From assembly GCF_963662255.1 (NCBI RefSeq), contig NC_085052.1, positions 4,880,807 through 4,944,806 on the forward strand: a stretch of 64,000 nucleotides of DNA, read 5' to 3'. Both the position numbers and the translations under genes were made by a program. The notes beneath the pieces are model-generated. The model was not told the origin of the DNA and did no database searches. It saw only the letters and a program-made list of their open reading frames with translations. The DNA comes from Cinclus cinclus (taxonomy: Eukaryota; Chordata; Aves; Passeriformes; Cinclidae). Shown here in pieces: positions 11,703 through 26,700 of the stretch (its first letter is position 1; the number at the start of each line of letters is the position of its first letter).

Positions 11703-14700
11703 ATGCTCCTCAGGGCAGCACCCTGAGCAGGAGCTAGAGCATCTGAAACCACCATTCTTTAATGACGTGTACGCATATTCCTTGAATTAATACGGCATTA
11801 AGGAAAAGCAGAGATAGCTGTATTTTTATGCTTCACTTGGGTTCACTCCATTTTCACATGTGGTTAACATCATTTCCACCCCAAGCTGTTCTAAAGTTTT
11901 TTTTTTTTTAAATCAGGAAGTTACTCTGCCTCCTTTACTGAAAGCTTAAGGACAAAAAAATAATCTTTATTTTTCCGAAAAGCAGCATTTGCTCATTTAG
12001 AAAATCTAAGTACAACTTTTTCCATTCCTTCTTCAGGAAACACAGCAGAAACTTTACTTAAGGGACACTTTAAAGTCCTTACTGACTCCTGTCCATTTAT
12101 AATGTGGAGAATTAATGCTGTGTCTGGTTAGATTTGCTGCAGTTATGGCTGCACACAAAAACAGAAGATGCAAATTTTTGTGGGTGGTGGTAATTTTGAA
12201 GTCAGCTCACACACTACACAGAGCCCAGCACAAAGTCACTCATCCACATCCAGGAGTGGGCTTTTACAGTTTATTACCAACTTTATACTGCTGCAACTAT
12301 ATGGACTTTCCCAAAGTGCTGAAAAGTTAGGAAATTGAGTATTGCAAGCCTTTTTAGCCCCCAGTCCTGTAATGGGGACAACGAGGGCAGACCTGTGTGG
12401 TCAGGCCAAAGAACCTGAACGCTGACTGAGTGCACTGGCTTCTTGTAACTGAATGGTATTTCTAGTTGGTGTTTCAGTTATTTAGGGAACTTCAGCACCC
12501 TCCTCAGCCTTCCTAAGCACAGATGCTAAGCAGCTGGTGGGTGTTATCAGCCCGGGAAGTGAGGAATTGCACACCTTGGCCAGCCACGCTGCACGGTTCC
12601 ACTCGCCGTAGGTCTGCAGGTAGCGACAGGCATCCGCAGCCTTGTCAATCAGACACAGCAGCTGCACCCCCTCTGGAACACAAAAATGCACTCCATCAGG
12701 AAATCCAGGGGAAAAGAGTTGCTACCCAAGTGTGGAAAAGGATCTCCATATCCTCAGCACATGAAGATGTTGAGACTGCTCTCAATATAACCTGGGTGCC
12801 AGTTATTGCATCGTCGTGCTGGGCTACAGAGGCCACACAAAGGTCTCGTTTATCTTTGCTCTGAAATCAAATTTAGGGGCTCACAGGACTTCTCATCATA
12901 AAGACATAATGATCTTTGCAAATTAAATAAACAGATTTCATAGGTAGTTCCTCAATTTAATTTAATGTTGTCCACAGTGCAATTACTAACAGTCTAGAGA
13001 GTGGAAAGTCATCTTTCCAGGCAAGGACAGACTTTTAACTTTCTCAGCATGTCTGAGTATTTCAGTCATATGGTTATAACTGAAATATTTCAGTAATGTT
13101 TCAGCTCTTGCATTAAGCAAAACAAACCTGTACTTGTAAGAAAACATATATTATGAAAAATGTTCTGAACTGAAAAGGAGACAAAATCCATATTTTGCAT
13201 TTTGTAACAGGACACCAAATTTTAGTTAATTCTTTAATTACAAAACTGGAAAATACGTATTTGTGCTCAGCTTCTTTTTGTGCAAGCAACTGCTAAAAGA
13301 TGTACTCCAGAAGTAAGTTTTCCAGTGAAAATAAATCAAGACAAGCTGGATTTTATAACGCAGCTACTGATCATTTTTGTGTTAACAACTCTGCACAGTG
13401 TCTACTACAGCACATACAACTCATAAGATCTGTCACAGCAGGATTCACTCCTATTTCCACTGGCATCCTTAAAAATGATGGAATTATCAGTCTGCAAACA
13501 AAGAGATATTTTACCTGCAAGCTTTCCATTGGCTATCATGTTGGTTGCCACCAGTTTAATGGTGCTTTGAGATGGCCCTGAGGAGGTGACAGTTGTGACC
13601 AGGCAAGCCTTGAGTGAATCACAGTAATAATGTGCATTCTCTGAACTGGTTTCTAGCAGTAGTTGCACTGCTCTGTCAGTCTGGCAAGTGAAAAAAAAAT
13701 GACAACTTTGACCACAACATATTAATTTTGTTTAAAAGCCTTTCCTATTTTTACCCTTTTTCAAACAAAGGAACAAATGGAACAAATAACAATGAAAGTT
13801 ACTCTAAAACAGGCTACAAAAATATCTCCCCATCTAGTAATGACTAAGATTGCACTTCAACAGGACATTTGCAATAAGGACAGCATTGAAAACCCATCAT
13901 GAATTTAACATAAGAATGCAAAGACTTTGCACTGGGCTCATACAAATAGAAAATAACAAAGTTAACAAAAGCTTTCCTTGAATAGGCTAAGTACACAAAA
14001 CAGACAGGGAAGAAGAATAAAAAAATCAAATATTACCCACAAACCTGGCCCAAGAGAAGAAGTTGATCAGCACATTTCCTGGTATGATCATACGTTGATC
14101 TCTTCACTTCCTGGAGGTTTACCCTTTCCAGCTGGAATTTCTGGACAAAGAAGGAAAAATATTTTAAACCTAAGCCTACCATAAGAAGTAAAACCAGGCA
14201 TTTAAAAGATATGTAAATATCTTGCCAGTTTTTGGAACAGCCTCTATTTTCAAGTACCGGGAATGTTTTAATCCAGACTAGTATGTTACTAACAAAAGTG
14301 AAATAAGTACAGACATCGCTATGAAATTTGGTTTTGAACTCTTTGACATACCTGGAAGTAAGAATTTTCACACAGTACATCATAACATATATCCAGAGGA
14401 TTAACCAACTGCTCTTGAAGGACAATTGTGTCTCGTTTTGCAGGCTTTTCCTGGCATAAACTGTGCAAATAGTGGGCAGCAATAGTCCAGAAATGCAGTT
14501 CAGATTCATCCCCATAGAGTCTGACAAGATACAAAACAGGATGTGAAACAGGTTTGTATTTTTTTCATACACCACATAAAAACATGATATATTTCATTTT
14601 CTCCAGGACTGTGCATTCCTGTGGATGACACAAGTACTTTGCATTATCAGTGGGACAAACCACGAGAGAAGATTACAGAATGACATTCAGAAAGGCAAGT

Positions 14701-17700
14701 TACAACAGCAATTAAACTCCAGGAATGTTCAGCACATAAATATATGGAAATTGGTATTTATAATTATTTTACACTTAGTCACTTATATCCTCCTTCAACC
14801 ACAAGTTACTAAGTTTGAAAACCATCTCAGAATCCAGCCAGACTAAAATTAGCTCAGTTTAGGCAGAGGAACCACACAGAACAAACACATTTGAAATAAA
14901 CCCCAGGCCCTTCCCTGTTTGTACAGAACTATTGTGAAGTTCTGACATTCTGGGACATGAACAAATAATTGTAATGTGGCTGCCAGAACTGCAGTGCCAC
15001 CAAGACTGAAGGAAGTTCTTTGTATCCAGCAAGCAAACAAAACTGTTTCAGTGAGGTAACATTTCATTTTGATCCTAAAACCACTCTACTATATGGGTAA
15101 CAAAGTAGTTTAGGGACCCTGCTAAGTTAAAGGACAGCTGGGTGAGTTCCTGAACTCCAGCTCATTCCTGTGCATTAATAGCATCAAGATTTTTCTAAGA
15201 AACATTTCCTGTATTTATCTGAATCTCCACTACCTGGCAACCAGCAGACATCTCTGAAGGAGAGTAAAATCTGGATCAAGCAGAAGCTTCTTTATGTCAC
15301 TGCAAAAGAGAAAGTGTTATACAATCTGTAAAATGCTGGGCAGGTTTTTTTGGTTGGTTGGTTTTGAAAGCAAATAGGATATATCACATATAAACTGAAA
15401 AGATCAACCCACAAAATACACATTTTCTTTTCTGAAATGAAAAAAAAAATCCTCTATGAAAACAATTACAACAGGAATTATATATAATTTGAAATAAAAC
15501 TGATCTCCAGGAGCAAATGAGTGAGGAACTCTTTTATCCTTGCAATACAGGGAATCACCACCAGGGTGTATGCAAAGCTGCTAATTAGTCTGCACTAATT
15601 CTACTAATTACAATAAATAATCTTGCAGCTATGAATTTAGGTTTTCCACATGCATGAATTTAGGTTTCCCACAGATGTTTCAGACTGGATAAAAATAGGC
15701 TGTTACCTTTTCCATCCTACTAAATGAAAGGACGACAGGAAAATGGATAAAATTGTCTATTTACTACCTTTTACTATAATTGTCAAGGTTTAAATTGAAA
15801 ATGTCAAAATCTGTTTTCTGTGTAGAGAAATGTGCATCAACATTATTCTGGAACTGTATCTTCAACAAAGGACTTTTGGAACAATTTTCTTCCTTAGAGC
15901 TCAAATATCCTAACAAACTTTGGAGAATTTAAGAAGCAGTGTCCAATGCAGTCTGGATCAGCATAAAGAAGCCCTAAATTCCTGAGAAGGATAAAACATT
16001 CCAAATGCTCACAGATCAGTTGCAATCATGTACTGACCCTATTAGTACCTTTAAAGCACCAAGTTTAAAATTGCATTAAAAATATATAAAATTATGTAAA
16101 AAATAAGTCTTTAAAAATGAAAATTGTCATTATTCAAGTGCATCTTCAGAGAGGCAAAAAGCATTCTTTCTTCATTAACTGGGAATTGCCATAAACTTCA
16201 GATTTTTGCCATTCCAGAATTTCATAGCTTACACAAGTAATAATAGGAAAATTCTTACTTGGACAATGAATTCAACTGCTCTTGAAGAAGGTTTTTAATA
16301 TTTTCATTCTCTGGATAATCACTGGATTAAAAAAAAATAGACATTTTCTGTGTTACAAAAAAAACAGAATTATCTGAAATGGTAGAGCACCACTTGTAGG
16401 AGAAAAACACAAGTTCATAAATGGAAACAATCTTTCACATGCTTTTGGTAAGCCATTCATGCAGGATTCTTTATCCAGTTACCAGTTCCAAAACAGCAGT
16501 GAAAGATTGGGTTTGCTTCACTCAACCTCACAGTCAGTGTCAATCTTTCTTCTCCCTTTTTTTTTTTTTAAATTAACCTTGAAATTAATAAAAATGGCAA
16601 TGCCTAGAGCATTATTACGTGGCCATGAGCCAATCCAGGACACAGAAATGTGCTCCTGTGATGATGTGAATGTGGCTGTCCAAGAGTACAGACAGGTCTA
16701 TCAGGATATCAGACTATCACTTGCAGTTACACTTCAGGAACAACTCTGACTGCTGCATTAACTTCTAGAACAAAGAGAACACAGTTTTTCTCAGAAGCAA
16801 TATAATGCCATAAAAATATTGCCAGGACTTAAAGCAGACTGCAGTTTTTAATAGCCAAATGTTGCTGAAAGCCAAAAGAAATAATTGACCTTAGAGCCTT
16901 ACCTATTTATTACTTCTAGTAATAAACAATTAACTAATTGTATTTTTGACTGTCCCCAAGAGTGAGGAAACTTATACATCCAACAGTTATTGGCACAGAA
17001 AGACTAATAAAAGATTTAGCTTTTCAAAATAATAGTATGTTATATATAGATCTATATTTGTTCTTACATGTCCATAATATCTAGAGAATATTTCTCATCC
17101 CAAGGTTGATGCAGCAGGAATGCTTTTAAAGCTAATGAAGCCCTTGGAACAAGCAGGTAGGGACACCAGACAGGTTCTGAAACAAAAGGAAAAGATTCAT
17201 TGTCAAGATGGTCATGTGCCTCCAGATAGCAGAGAAAATGTACCACAGAAAAGGGACCTCCAGAAAATGCACCACAGAAAATGGACCTCCAGAAAATGCA
17301 CCGCCAGAACACGTACACCAGAAAATGCACCACCAGAACACGTACCCCAGAAAATGCACCACCAGAACACGTACCCCAGAAAATGCACCACCAGAACATG
17401 TACCCCAGAAAATGCACCACCAGAACACGTACCCCAGAAAATGCACCACCAGAACACGTACCCCAGAAAATGCACCACCAGAACACGTACCCCAGAAAAT
17501 GCACCACCAGAACATGTACCCCAGAAAATGCACCACCAGAACATGTACATCAGAAAACGTCCCAGCTTGTTTGCAAGTACCAGGAAAATCATAAATAAAT
17601 GTCTTTTCACACACCCAGCACAGGCTGCTAGACATAAAAGCTTATCTCTACACTCAAACAAAACCATTTCATAGAAGGTACAGGGTTATCAACCATGCTG

Positions 17701-20700
17701 AAATGAGAATTTCAGGACATTCCATAATGAATTTAGCCACAGACTCCTGGAATGCATTAGACTGGCATTAGGCAGAGCTGTGTACAATGATTATGGCTAT
17801 TACTGGGCATGGTGCAAAGTGAGTAAAGCTATACCGAATATATCATAAAGCAAGTTTAGTTTTGCTTTGTCCCCATAATTCCTACAGTATAATACAAGGA
17901 TTAAAGCCCATCATCTGGAAAGGATGGTGGGAAGTTTAATAAAATAAAAATCCCACATTAAGTGCCGTCACACAAATGTAAAAGTCAGTAAGTCTGTACT
18001 CAGTACAAAGGTGGGTGACAAGCACTAAATGCTACCCAGTGACTGAGCAAACCAAGTACCAAAACCAGCTCCATCATTAAAGATTCACAATTCCCTGTGC
18101 CTCGTGTGCACTGAGTGATGTAGGACTCTTGTAACTGTGATTTGGTAATTAAAATATTACCACAGAGCAGAGGCAGGACAGCTCAACCATAGGCAGCCTT
18201 ACACAGGCACAGCCTCATTTCAGTGTACCTGGCTTCACAACATTCATCTTTGCAATTTAATATTGCAGAACACTCATTTGATAGCAAGAATGGCTGTGAT
18301 ACATTACATGTTCCCTCAAACAAACCCACACCACAGCTCCCCACATCACAGTTTATTACATATGCCTTAGAATCTACTGGGTTTTAAGGAAATTGCTTAG
18401 GAAATTGTATGAGTAAAGGTAGGATTGACTCAAAAGGCAACAACAAGAAGAGTTACTTGGAACACCAGCAATAATAAATGCAAAAAAATTTACCTTAGTT
18501 AACTAGTTAAATATTTAAATTCCCTTCTTAGACATATGGCTAAAAAGGCAAACAGCACTAATACTGCTATTTTAAAGTTCAATTTGAAGAAATTAGTCTA
18601 CAGACACCTGAAAAAATTAGAAAATACATTTTCACACATAAACAAATGTTTCTAAATCATGTAATGAGTATCAGTGATACAGGTACTGACATCTAAATGA
18701 TGTGCCAACACTTTTTAAGTCCATTTGCTAAACACCTGTACAAAAAGCCCTTATTTTGTTCATTTATACTTCAATTAAGATATTAAGCAGTATTAAACTT
18801 GTATTTAAAAAAACACCTGTATGACCTAAGCATAAAAACATTACCTGTATCTACGAAAAGCAGCAGAAAGGCATCAGAATCTCCACATGTGACAATGCCC
18901 TGCTCTAACAGAAATGCTTAGCTCCACTTTCTAGACAGGAGTACAGAAGCATCAAGCAGTGGATGGCAAAAAAGACATGAGCATACCTATTAAATCCTGC
19001 TCATCCATCCTGAAGCAGGAGGGTTTCATGGATAAGTCCAGCACTCGGATGCATCCATCATCTGAAGCCAGCACCACTTTGTCTGACGTGCACCAGTCCA
19101 CATCCAGGATCCGGAAATTCACATTTCTCCCACTTCTTAAACTGCTCACCATTTGTACCTGCAAAAGTTCAGTTATTTTCTGGTTTTAGCAGCCTCTCCA
19201 TCACTCACCGTGAGGCTGTGTCACACACCCAGGAGGCACGGCACAAAATTCGTGATGAAAGGTGAAGTTAGCCATAAATCATTTCAATAACAGTCTTTTC
19301 TGGAGAGTAGGGAATTTAGAAACTGTGGAGTAGGTCACATGGTTGTCCTGAAACAATACTATTTCCCAATTTAGAGCTGAGAAAATATCCTTCTGAGCAT
19401 AGTGTACAGCTGCCTTTTTGTTGTCTTTTCTATCAGGACAGGATTAGATGTGTAATAGAACTGAGACTATAAAATATTCCTACAGTTATTTTGAAATACT
19501 TTCAACTGAAAATGTGAATTTAATTTTAAATGCTTTCATGTAGGAAACTCCTTTGTCCTAGGAAAAAAAAAGGGAACAGCTACAGGAGGAGGATCTTGTG
19601 GCATCAAAACTACTCAAATGTGCTTCAAGGAAAGACTCATTAGGTAAAAGCCTACTCTGCTTATGTAATTCACAGTAGTTGTTCATATCTGCTGTCCAAT
19701 TCTTATCATCAGTGGAGCTTCATATTGCACTAATTAAGTGTCTGAGTTCGGAGCTGGTGCTCATTACAAAGTGAACAGGAAAAAAATTAAAATTCCTGTT
19801 TCATACCCTGATACCCTGAACTTACTCCAGGGGCAAAGTTAAAAGAGTACAATTTTATTTCCTTCCCCATGGTACTCTAATCCCCTGGAAGACCTACAAA
19901 GCAAACCCCAGAAGGTTTGTGAACATAACTACAGAGTTTCTGAGTAAAAACAGAAGCTAGACAATGCTAATGAATAAGCATCCGGTTTTCTGGTATTCCC
20001 CAACAAATTAAATCTATTGACCATACACAGAAGAAACCTGCAGTGAAAGCCATCTCCTGTCCACAGATTAAAGTCTCAAATTGGGGACTCCCCCTTAAAT
20101 TTTCAAGGTCTGCCTCAAAACCATTACAAAAGGACGACAAAGAGGATCTCAGACAGTGTCAGCTTTAAGAGTGGAAGACACTTCTCACTGATGACAGCTC
20201 AAAGATGCTTTATAGGGAGTAAAAGTCTTCTGAGAAAAGCCACGTGACTTTATCATACAACTGCCAGCAAGAAATCCTGACTCAGTAATACTCAATCCTT
20301 CACTCATCCTGATTTTCAGAGGTGAGGTGTGGGCTTTGAAGAGAAGTGCCTGTCAAACCCACAGCCACTTACCTCTTTTGAATCCCAAATTTCTGCCCCA
20401 TCGTTGTACATTGCAAGAAGTTTTTGATTTCCTTTCCCTGGGGCAAAGCGTATTTTTTTCACCCAGCTCCGGTGTGTAGGAATCCCCCTAAGGAAAGACA
20501 AGATTAGGGTCCATCATTCCATATCCAATACTGTAGGAAACTGAATCCTTTCCAGGAACTTTGCAGATCCTGGTATTGCACAGACTGAGCAGGACAACCT
20601 CTCTATACATGCACACACAAATGGATGCCTAGGTTATGAATTTATTCAACTAAAATGATGAAATGCTTAGAATAAACACGACAAACTTAATGTTAAACCA

Positions 20701-23700
20701 GAAGCCGTTGCAGATTTAATGTAAAAAAAGTTATCTAGCTGGTTTTAAAACCTTGATTAAATCTTAATTCTTCTGAAAACACAAGAGATTAAACGTAGGG
20801 AACTGCGACACAATAGACACTTTCTGAATTTTTATTCCAAAATAGTTGCATTTTTCCCTACAGCAAAGAACAAAAATGAGGAAGAATGAAAACATTCCAC
20901 ATTCTAATACTCATCATCTCATGTTTGACAGATTTAATTTGCATTCATACCTGGATACTCTAGCTTTCAAATCCCAGAAGTTTAAGTTTCCATCAACATC
21001 TCCAAGAACCAGGATATCCCCTTTCCAGGCAATACAACTAATGCTACCCATACTTCCCTGAAAATATTTAAGAAGCAGAAAAATATCTTGTGATTAACAG
21101 ACTCAAATATATGAATAAATATTTCAACATTAGTATTCATTTAAAAATATTATACAACATGATAGACCAAAATCTACTCAGTAAAAACAGGAAAGAATAT
21201 ATATAAGACTGTGAAAACAGAACTACTGTCAGTTTTTAAGTTGAAATTCATATTTCAGATTTCCAAGTACTACATTACTAACTAATGCTAAGCAAAAAAT
21301 TAAAGCATCAATGATACAGAAAAGCTGGAACTCACATCTGGAGGAATTCTTGCACTGTCTTTTACTGAGTTTCCCTCTACTGTGAGATGATAAACCTGCC
21401 CATCAGCACCTGTAAACACAAAGTGCTCTCTGGCAGAGATGTTCTGGCTCAGCTCTGATTTACTTTCAGCTTCCTGCAACAAGCTTTAAAAAGAACATAA
21501 TGAGGCACAATTATTTCTTTATTGAAATCAGAATTGCATGACAAATTTTACCTAATGCACAGAAGCAGCACAAAAAGAAAAATATAGATCCTTTTAACAC
21601 TTTATTTAACAGTTAACTCTTTATTACTTCCACTCTTGTGGAGATGTCCCAGGACAAGTACCAGTTTTACTTAAAGAACCAGGTAACCAATGGACTGTCA
21701 CAGACACACCTGAGAGAAACAAGTACATCAAAGCCCCATGTATAAAAACTAAAGGGAGGTCCATAAAGTTGTTTTGCTTGCAATGTACTCAAGAATCAGT
21801 TCCAAAATGTTCTTTGCATTAGAAAAATGGCACATGGTGGAAAAACAACAATTGCTGTAGCACAGGATTCCAGCAGGAGGAGGGATACCTGATCACAGAG
21901 GATTCCACACTGCTGACCTCAGTGTCTGATGCCACTGTCTGCCGGGCCATGGCCTCCCTGGCTGCCAACTGCTTCTTCCTCAGGCTTTTTAAATTATGGG
22001 AAGGTGACCACTCCTGTGCAAAATGGCCCAGGAAAAATGGAAAAGACAAAGGTTTATTCCCTGAATTTACTGGGGCTTTATAATGATTTCCAAGGAGATT
22101 GCTTTCTGTAGTACCTCCCTCCGTCACCCAAGGGGCAGAGCAGGTTTCTTCACCAGTTTCTTCACTTTATCTGTATATGCTGCAGTAACACTTGCTGCAA
22201 AATTGTTCTAAAATTTTACACTATTTCAATGTATTACATTTATGAAAAGTTAACAGAATTTATTCCTTACCAAAGCAGTGGCTGTAGGGAAGTTCTTAGA
22301 CATTTCTCTGAGCAGAGTACAAGTTCTGACATCCCAGATCTCCAGTGGTTTGTCTTTAAATACCACAGCTAGATACTGCCTGAAACAAATGAGAATTTAC
22401 TCCAGCAAGAGTCCTTTGAGCATTTTACTTCATATGTTGTTCACACCAGCACTCTGGAGGGCCTCAAAAACTACGAGTTAGCAGAACAAATCAAATCCCC
22501 CTCTGATGCTCGTGATTCCCTCGAGTTACTGAGGAGCAAAAGAATGTCTGACAAACAGTTCTCTTCAAAGCTTACACAATTCTACATTTCTGACAGGTGG
22601 CTCTGCACAATTACTGTGCAGGAGACAAGGGGAATAATTCAGAGAGAGCAGCAGCACCTCTGATCTCACCATGTTCAGCCTGAGTTGATGGCACAAAATA
22701 CCAGAAAAACACACCAAGACTGCAGGCTGGACAGAGTTTTTTCCCTCCTGCAGATGCATGCTACATCCTAATCCTGGGATAAATGAGCATAAAAATCACC
22801 TCACACTAAAACACTTGTCAGTCATGTCTTCAGACTGTTTATCTGTGGAGCTGGATGAGTGTAAACACCTTTAATCTACCACTTTTTACATTTAACAGAG
22901 GGCATGCAGTGATTTCTCCTCTCAGGCACTGCATTCATCTCCCTGCAAGGGAACCTCCTTTCTTGTCTCACTCAACACTCTCCAGACTCTTCATCTAAAC
23001 CCATGGCTGTTCTTAATTTTTAATGCATTATTAAGAACATTATATGGCTGAACTCTTTCAAATTCTCTGGAACTCCTACATACAAAAATACTCCTGTGCA
23101 AGCTAGACACATGAATTTTTTCCTCTGCTGTAAAGAAGCTTGGAAGATTTAGAGACAATGCCCTATTAAATTCAACACTACTTTAATTTCATTTATACAA
23201 GAAAGTGGTTTTCCAGAGTACTACAATTATTATCTTTGATATAATGAAGATCAGGGCCTCCTGTCACAGGCTGAGCTCAAAACAATGAGGACTTGAAAAG
23301 AAACAATTTGGTCATTTATGAGCTGACTTTTCAAACAACTATATCTCACATCTGGTTTTCCAGAAGACAACTATTACAAAGGTGTGAAATACTTACAAAA
23401 GCTAAATAAACATGAATAATCATCCAACCTTTAATGCCAAACTTCCTAGTTTTAAGTAAGGTTTAAGTTATAGAAAAGAGAATTAATTCGTAACAGAAGA
23501 AAACAGTTCAGCACTTTTATTCTCCTTAATATTATTAAAAAGCCTGTTCAGTAAACACAATTCCTGTAAGAAATATCAATTACTGATTTTGCAATATGAT
23601 TGGATCCTGAAGTGACAAAGCCAACCGCAGAAACATTCACAGCTTTTGCACTTGGAATTAACATTCTGAAGCATTTTCCTCTTGAAGCTGTTGAATATTT

Positions 23701-26700
23701 TTCTATACACTCCGAGGTGCTTTTTATCTTGGAATGTCTATGATGTTAGGAGGATTTTCATGCAGTACAGTGAAATTTATAAACTTCCCAAGGCTGATGC
23801 ACTTACTTCAAATGAGACACCTTGATCATTTCGATGGCTGGCTCGTCGTTGCCTCGCTCCCCACGGAACGCAAGGCTCCTGCCTGGAGCACAAGACAGGG
23901 GAGAACAGAAAGAGCCAATAAACTGAACACAAACAGAGCAACAGCTGACAAACTGCAACCAGTTTACAAACCAGGGCAGAACATCTCCACATCACCTGTC
24001 ACCTCTAACACCACTGGTGTCATTGCCAAAGTTTCACTGCATTTCATTTTACTGCATTTCAGAGTTTATCATTAAAATTCCAGTTTACATTCATTATACA
24101 GTCAAATCTAACTCCTGACTCACCTCCAGAGCACAGCAACTCAAATGGATGCAGCAGCATTACATAAATGCAGAGAGAGTTCAAAGAGGTATTATTTTCC
24201 ACTAAAAGCCACTCAATGGAGAGATTCTCTCCACTCGCCAAAGAGGAAATTCATTAATAGATTTCAAGTTTGATAAGAGAAATTAACTCTGCCATGAACT
24301 AAATGTGAATGTATTTCATGGTGAGCTACATTCTACCCTTAACAGACCCATTCTCTCATCCTTTCCAACTGAAACAGTAAATCTTAAGAGTTTATAATCT
24401 CATCCCCAACAAAATTTTCATCCACTTATAGGAAGTGTTGCAGAATTATAGGTGTTAGAGGTATCACTAAAATAAATAATGACCTACAAACACCATCTCC
24501 TATGCAAGTTTCATTTTCCTCAGCTTTCAAGGAAAATTCAAGCTATAAACTTTAGCTCCTCTTATAGCTCACCACTAAATTACTTAAGCCAGCTCCATGA
24601 ATAAATAAAAAATGAATAAATAGTTATCAAGAACATGAGTTAGAGCTCTCCTGTCAGAGGCTGCTGGAATTCTCTCTCCTCTGCTTTCAACATCTTAGCA
24701 ATTTTCTTTCATATTTTTGTTAAGAAACGTACATTGAATTTTGTCAAAGTAAATCAGAATCAGCAGAGTTTTCCTAAGCTTAAAATAGAAAGCTGGGCTC
24801 CTAGGTGAGGGAAGAAGTAAAAAATCAAACAGTTGAAAATGCTGTGCCTTTCTTGAAAGCTTTAAAAGAGGAAATGTAGCATTTTTAAGCAAACCAAATG
24901 CTAAGGTTTCAGATACTCACATTCACTCAAAACTTAGTTGTGGGCAGACATTTTGAACCTTTTATGACTTCTATCTACCAATGTTCTATACTGACTCACC
25001 AGCTGAGTGAAAAAATCACATTCCCATTTTACATGAGATTAATTTCCTAATGCATGTATCTTTTTCTGCTTTGATTTTAAACAGTTGAGCAAAGGACATT
25101 ATATGAAAAATCTTTAAAATAATGTTATGCTACAAAAATAAGCTCTCTGTGCAGCACCCTGGAAATATAAAAACTAGTGTTTTTCCATAAGCTTAAAAAA
25201 AATCACTTTACATAAAGCAATTCAGAACTAGCCATGTGCTACAAGATTCAGGCTCTTCAGTTAGAACTTAAATGGCTCCAGGTTTTCACATTCAAAAATA
25301 ATTTAAAATTATTGAGGTGCTTCCTGTTCTGGGCTGTCTAATGTCCCCAGTTATACCTCGTTCTGTTGTGCTAATGTTGAGTTCATTATGAATGTATTTA
25401 TCATCCATTATGGGGCCAAAATAGTTGAAAAAACACATGTAACTTGTTAATTTTGCTATCAACAGTATATTTTAACAGTTATTTACTTTCTAACCTTCCC
25501 AACTCGTTATAAAAGTACCAGTTTTTATTGTTTAAAATCCATTTTATAGTCATTCACACAAGTTCTGACCGTGTGCCTGGCCTGCTGCTGAAACAAACCA
25601 CAATAAATGGTTCAACACTATTTCAGGAGCACATGAAACAGTGAGTGCAGATTATGACAAAACACATTTGGAAATATGGAAATATGTGCAGCTTGTGAAC
25701 GAAATCCACCACTAATACCCTGTGTGGCTGCTTCTAAACCCCCTGCTGACACTTCTCATTGTTTTAATAAGTCCAAGATGTCTTTGCAAAGGATTTGGTT
25801 GAAGTCTATCTGCAGAACATCAGACAAAACACATCTTGTGGCTCCACAAATAAAGTTAAAGCTCCTCTGTATCATTTTATTTTGTCATGATAACAGAAGG
25901 AATAAAATAAAATAACAGGCAGAACTTGTTACTCCCCAGCAAATCTAGCAGCTCCTGGAGCAGATTTCTCAGGGAATACCAACCTGTTGGAAGGTCCACC
26001 AGCTGCAGCTCATTCCTGACCAGTCCCAGATTGTTGGGTGTTGATGTGGCAAAGGAAATGAACCCAGTCAAGCTTATCCACTCAATTCCCCTGGTATCAG
26101 AAGGAAATGCATGGAGCATATCAGCCAAAATATTTGAATTGCTAGAAGTCTGAACAGAAGTATTTTTTTCCATGTATATTCTTAAAAATCTAGCACAGAC
26201 ATAATTTTCTACACTTTCTGGAAATATCATATTTAAGCATAAAAAGAAGCTACATATTAACAATTATGGTGTGAATATAAAGTTACTGAATTAAATTTTA
26301 GATCAGCTTTCTTTTCAGACTGCATTAGCTCTACTTTGGTTAAAATAAAAAATTCAGGTAGAAACACAGTTAACTTTAGCAAAAAGCCCTCACAGATACC
26401 CAGCACTAGAGTGGATTAAAAGCCCTGCTCTGATCAAATCAGTGGTTACTATCAAACAACTCCAATTTCCAGCACACAGGAAAATACTCATGTGGGTGCA
26501 GTGTGGGCAGACTTCATTCTTTCACTCCAACAGAGAGATAAAGAAGATACAAGAAGAGAGACCTTGAAGAGATTCCACAAAAGAACCAAAAACCTGGTCT
26601 TTTTTTGTTTTGTTTTGTTCTTTTAGACCACACCAAAGCAGCTCCCAAGCAAATCACATTGCAGTGCTGCAAGGATGTAAAGTTCCAGTGCTCAGAACAT

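Noticed and set aside
11420..11755. Polyglutamine ORF on the minus strand (and polyalanine on the plus strand)
   Set aside because: The (CAG)11 tract is intronic and in a different frame from WDR11 exon 27; there is no evidence that it is translated.
14033..14575. 180-codon minus-strand ORF
   Set aside because: Only its last 32 codons are real (WDR11 exon 24); the rest is intron 23 and exon 23 read in the wrong frame.
17120..17674. Repeat-protein ORFs of 105-184 codons on both strands
   Set aside because: They are products of the stop-free 29-bp minisatellite in all six frames. None is a separate gene; only the in-frame link to exon 20 was kept as a finding.
21484..21888. Intron 15 as a second U12-type intron (donor GTATCC)
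   Set aside because: The donor continues CTCC instead of TTT, and there is no TTCCTTAAC-like branch site 10-15 nt before the acceptor. A U2-type GT-AG intron is more likely.
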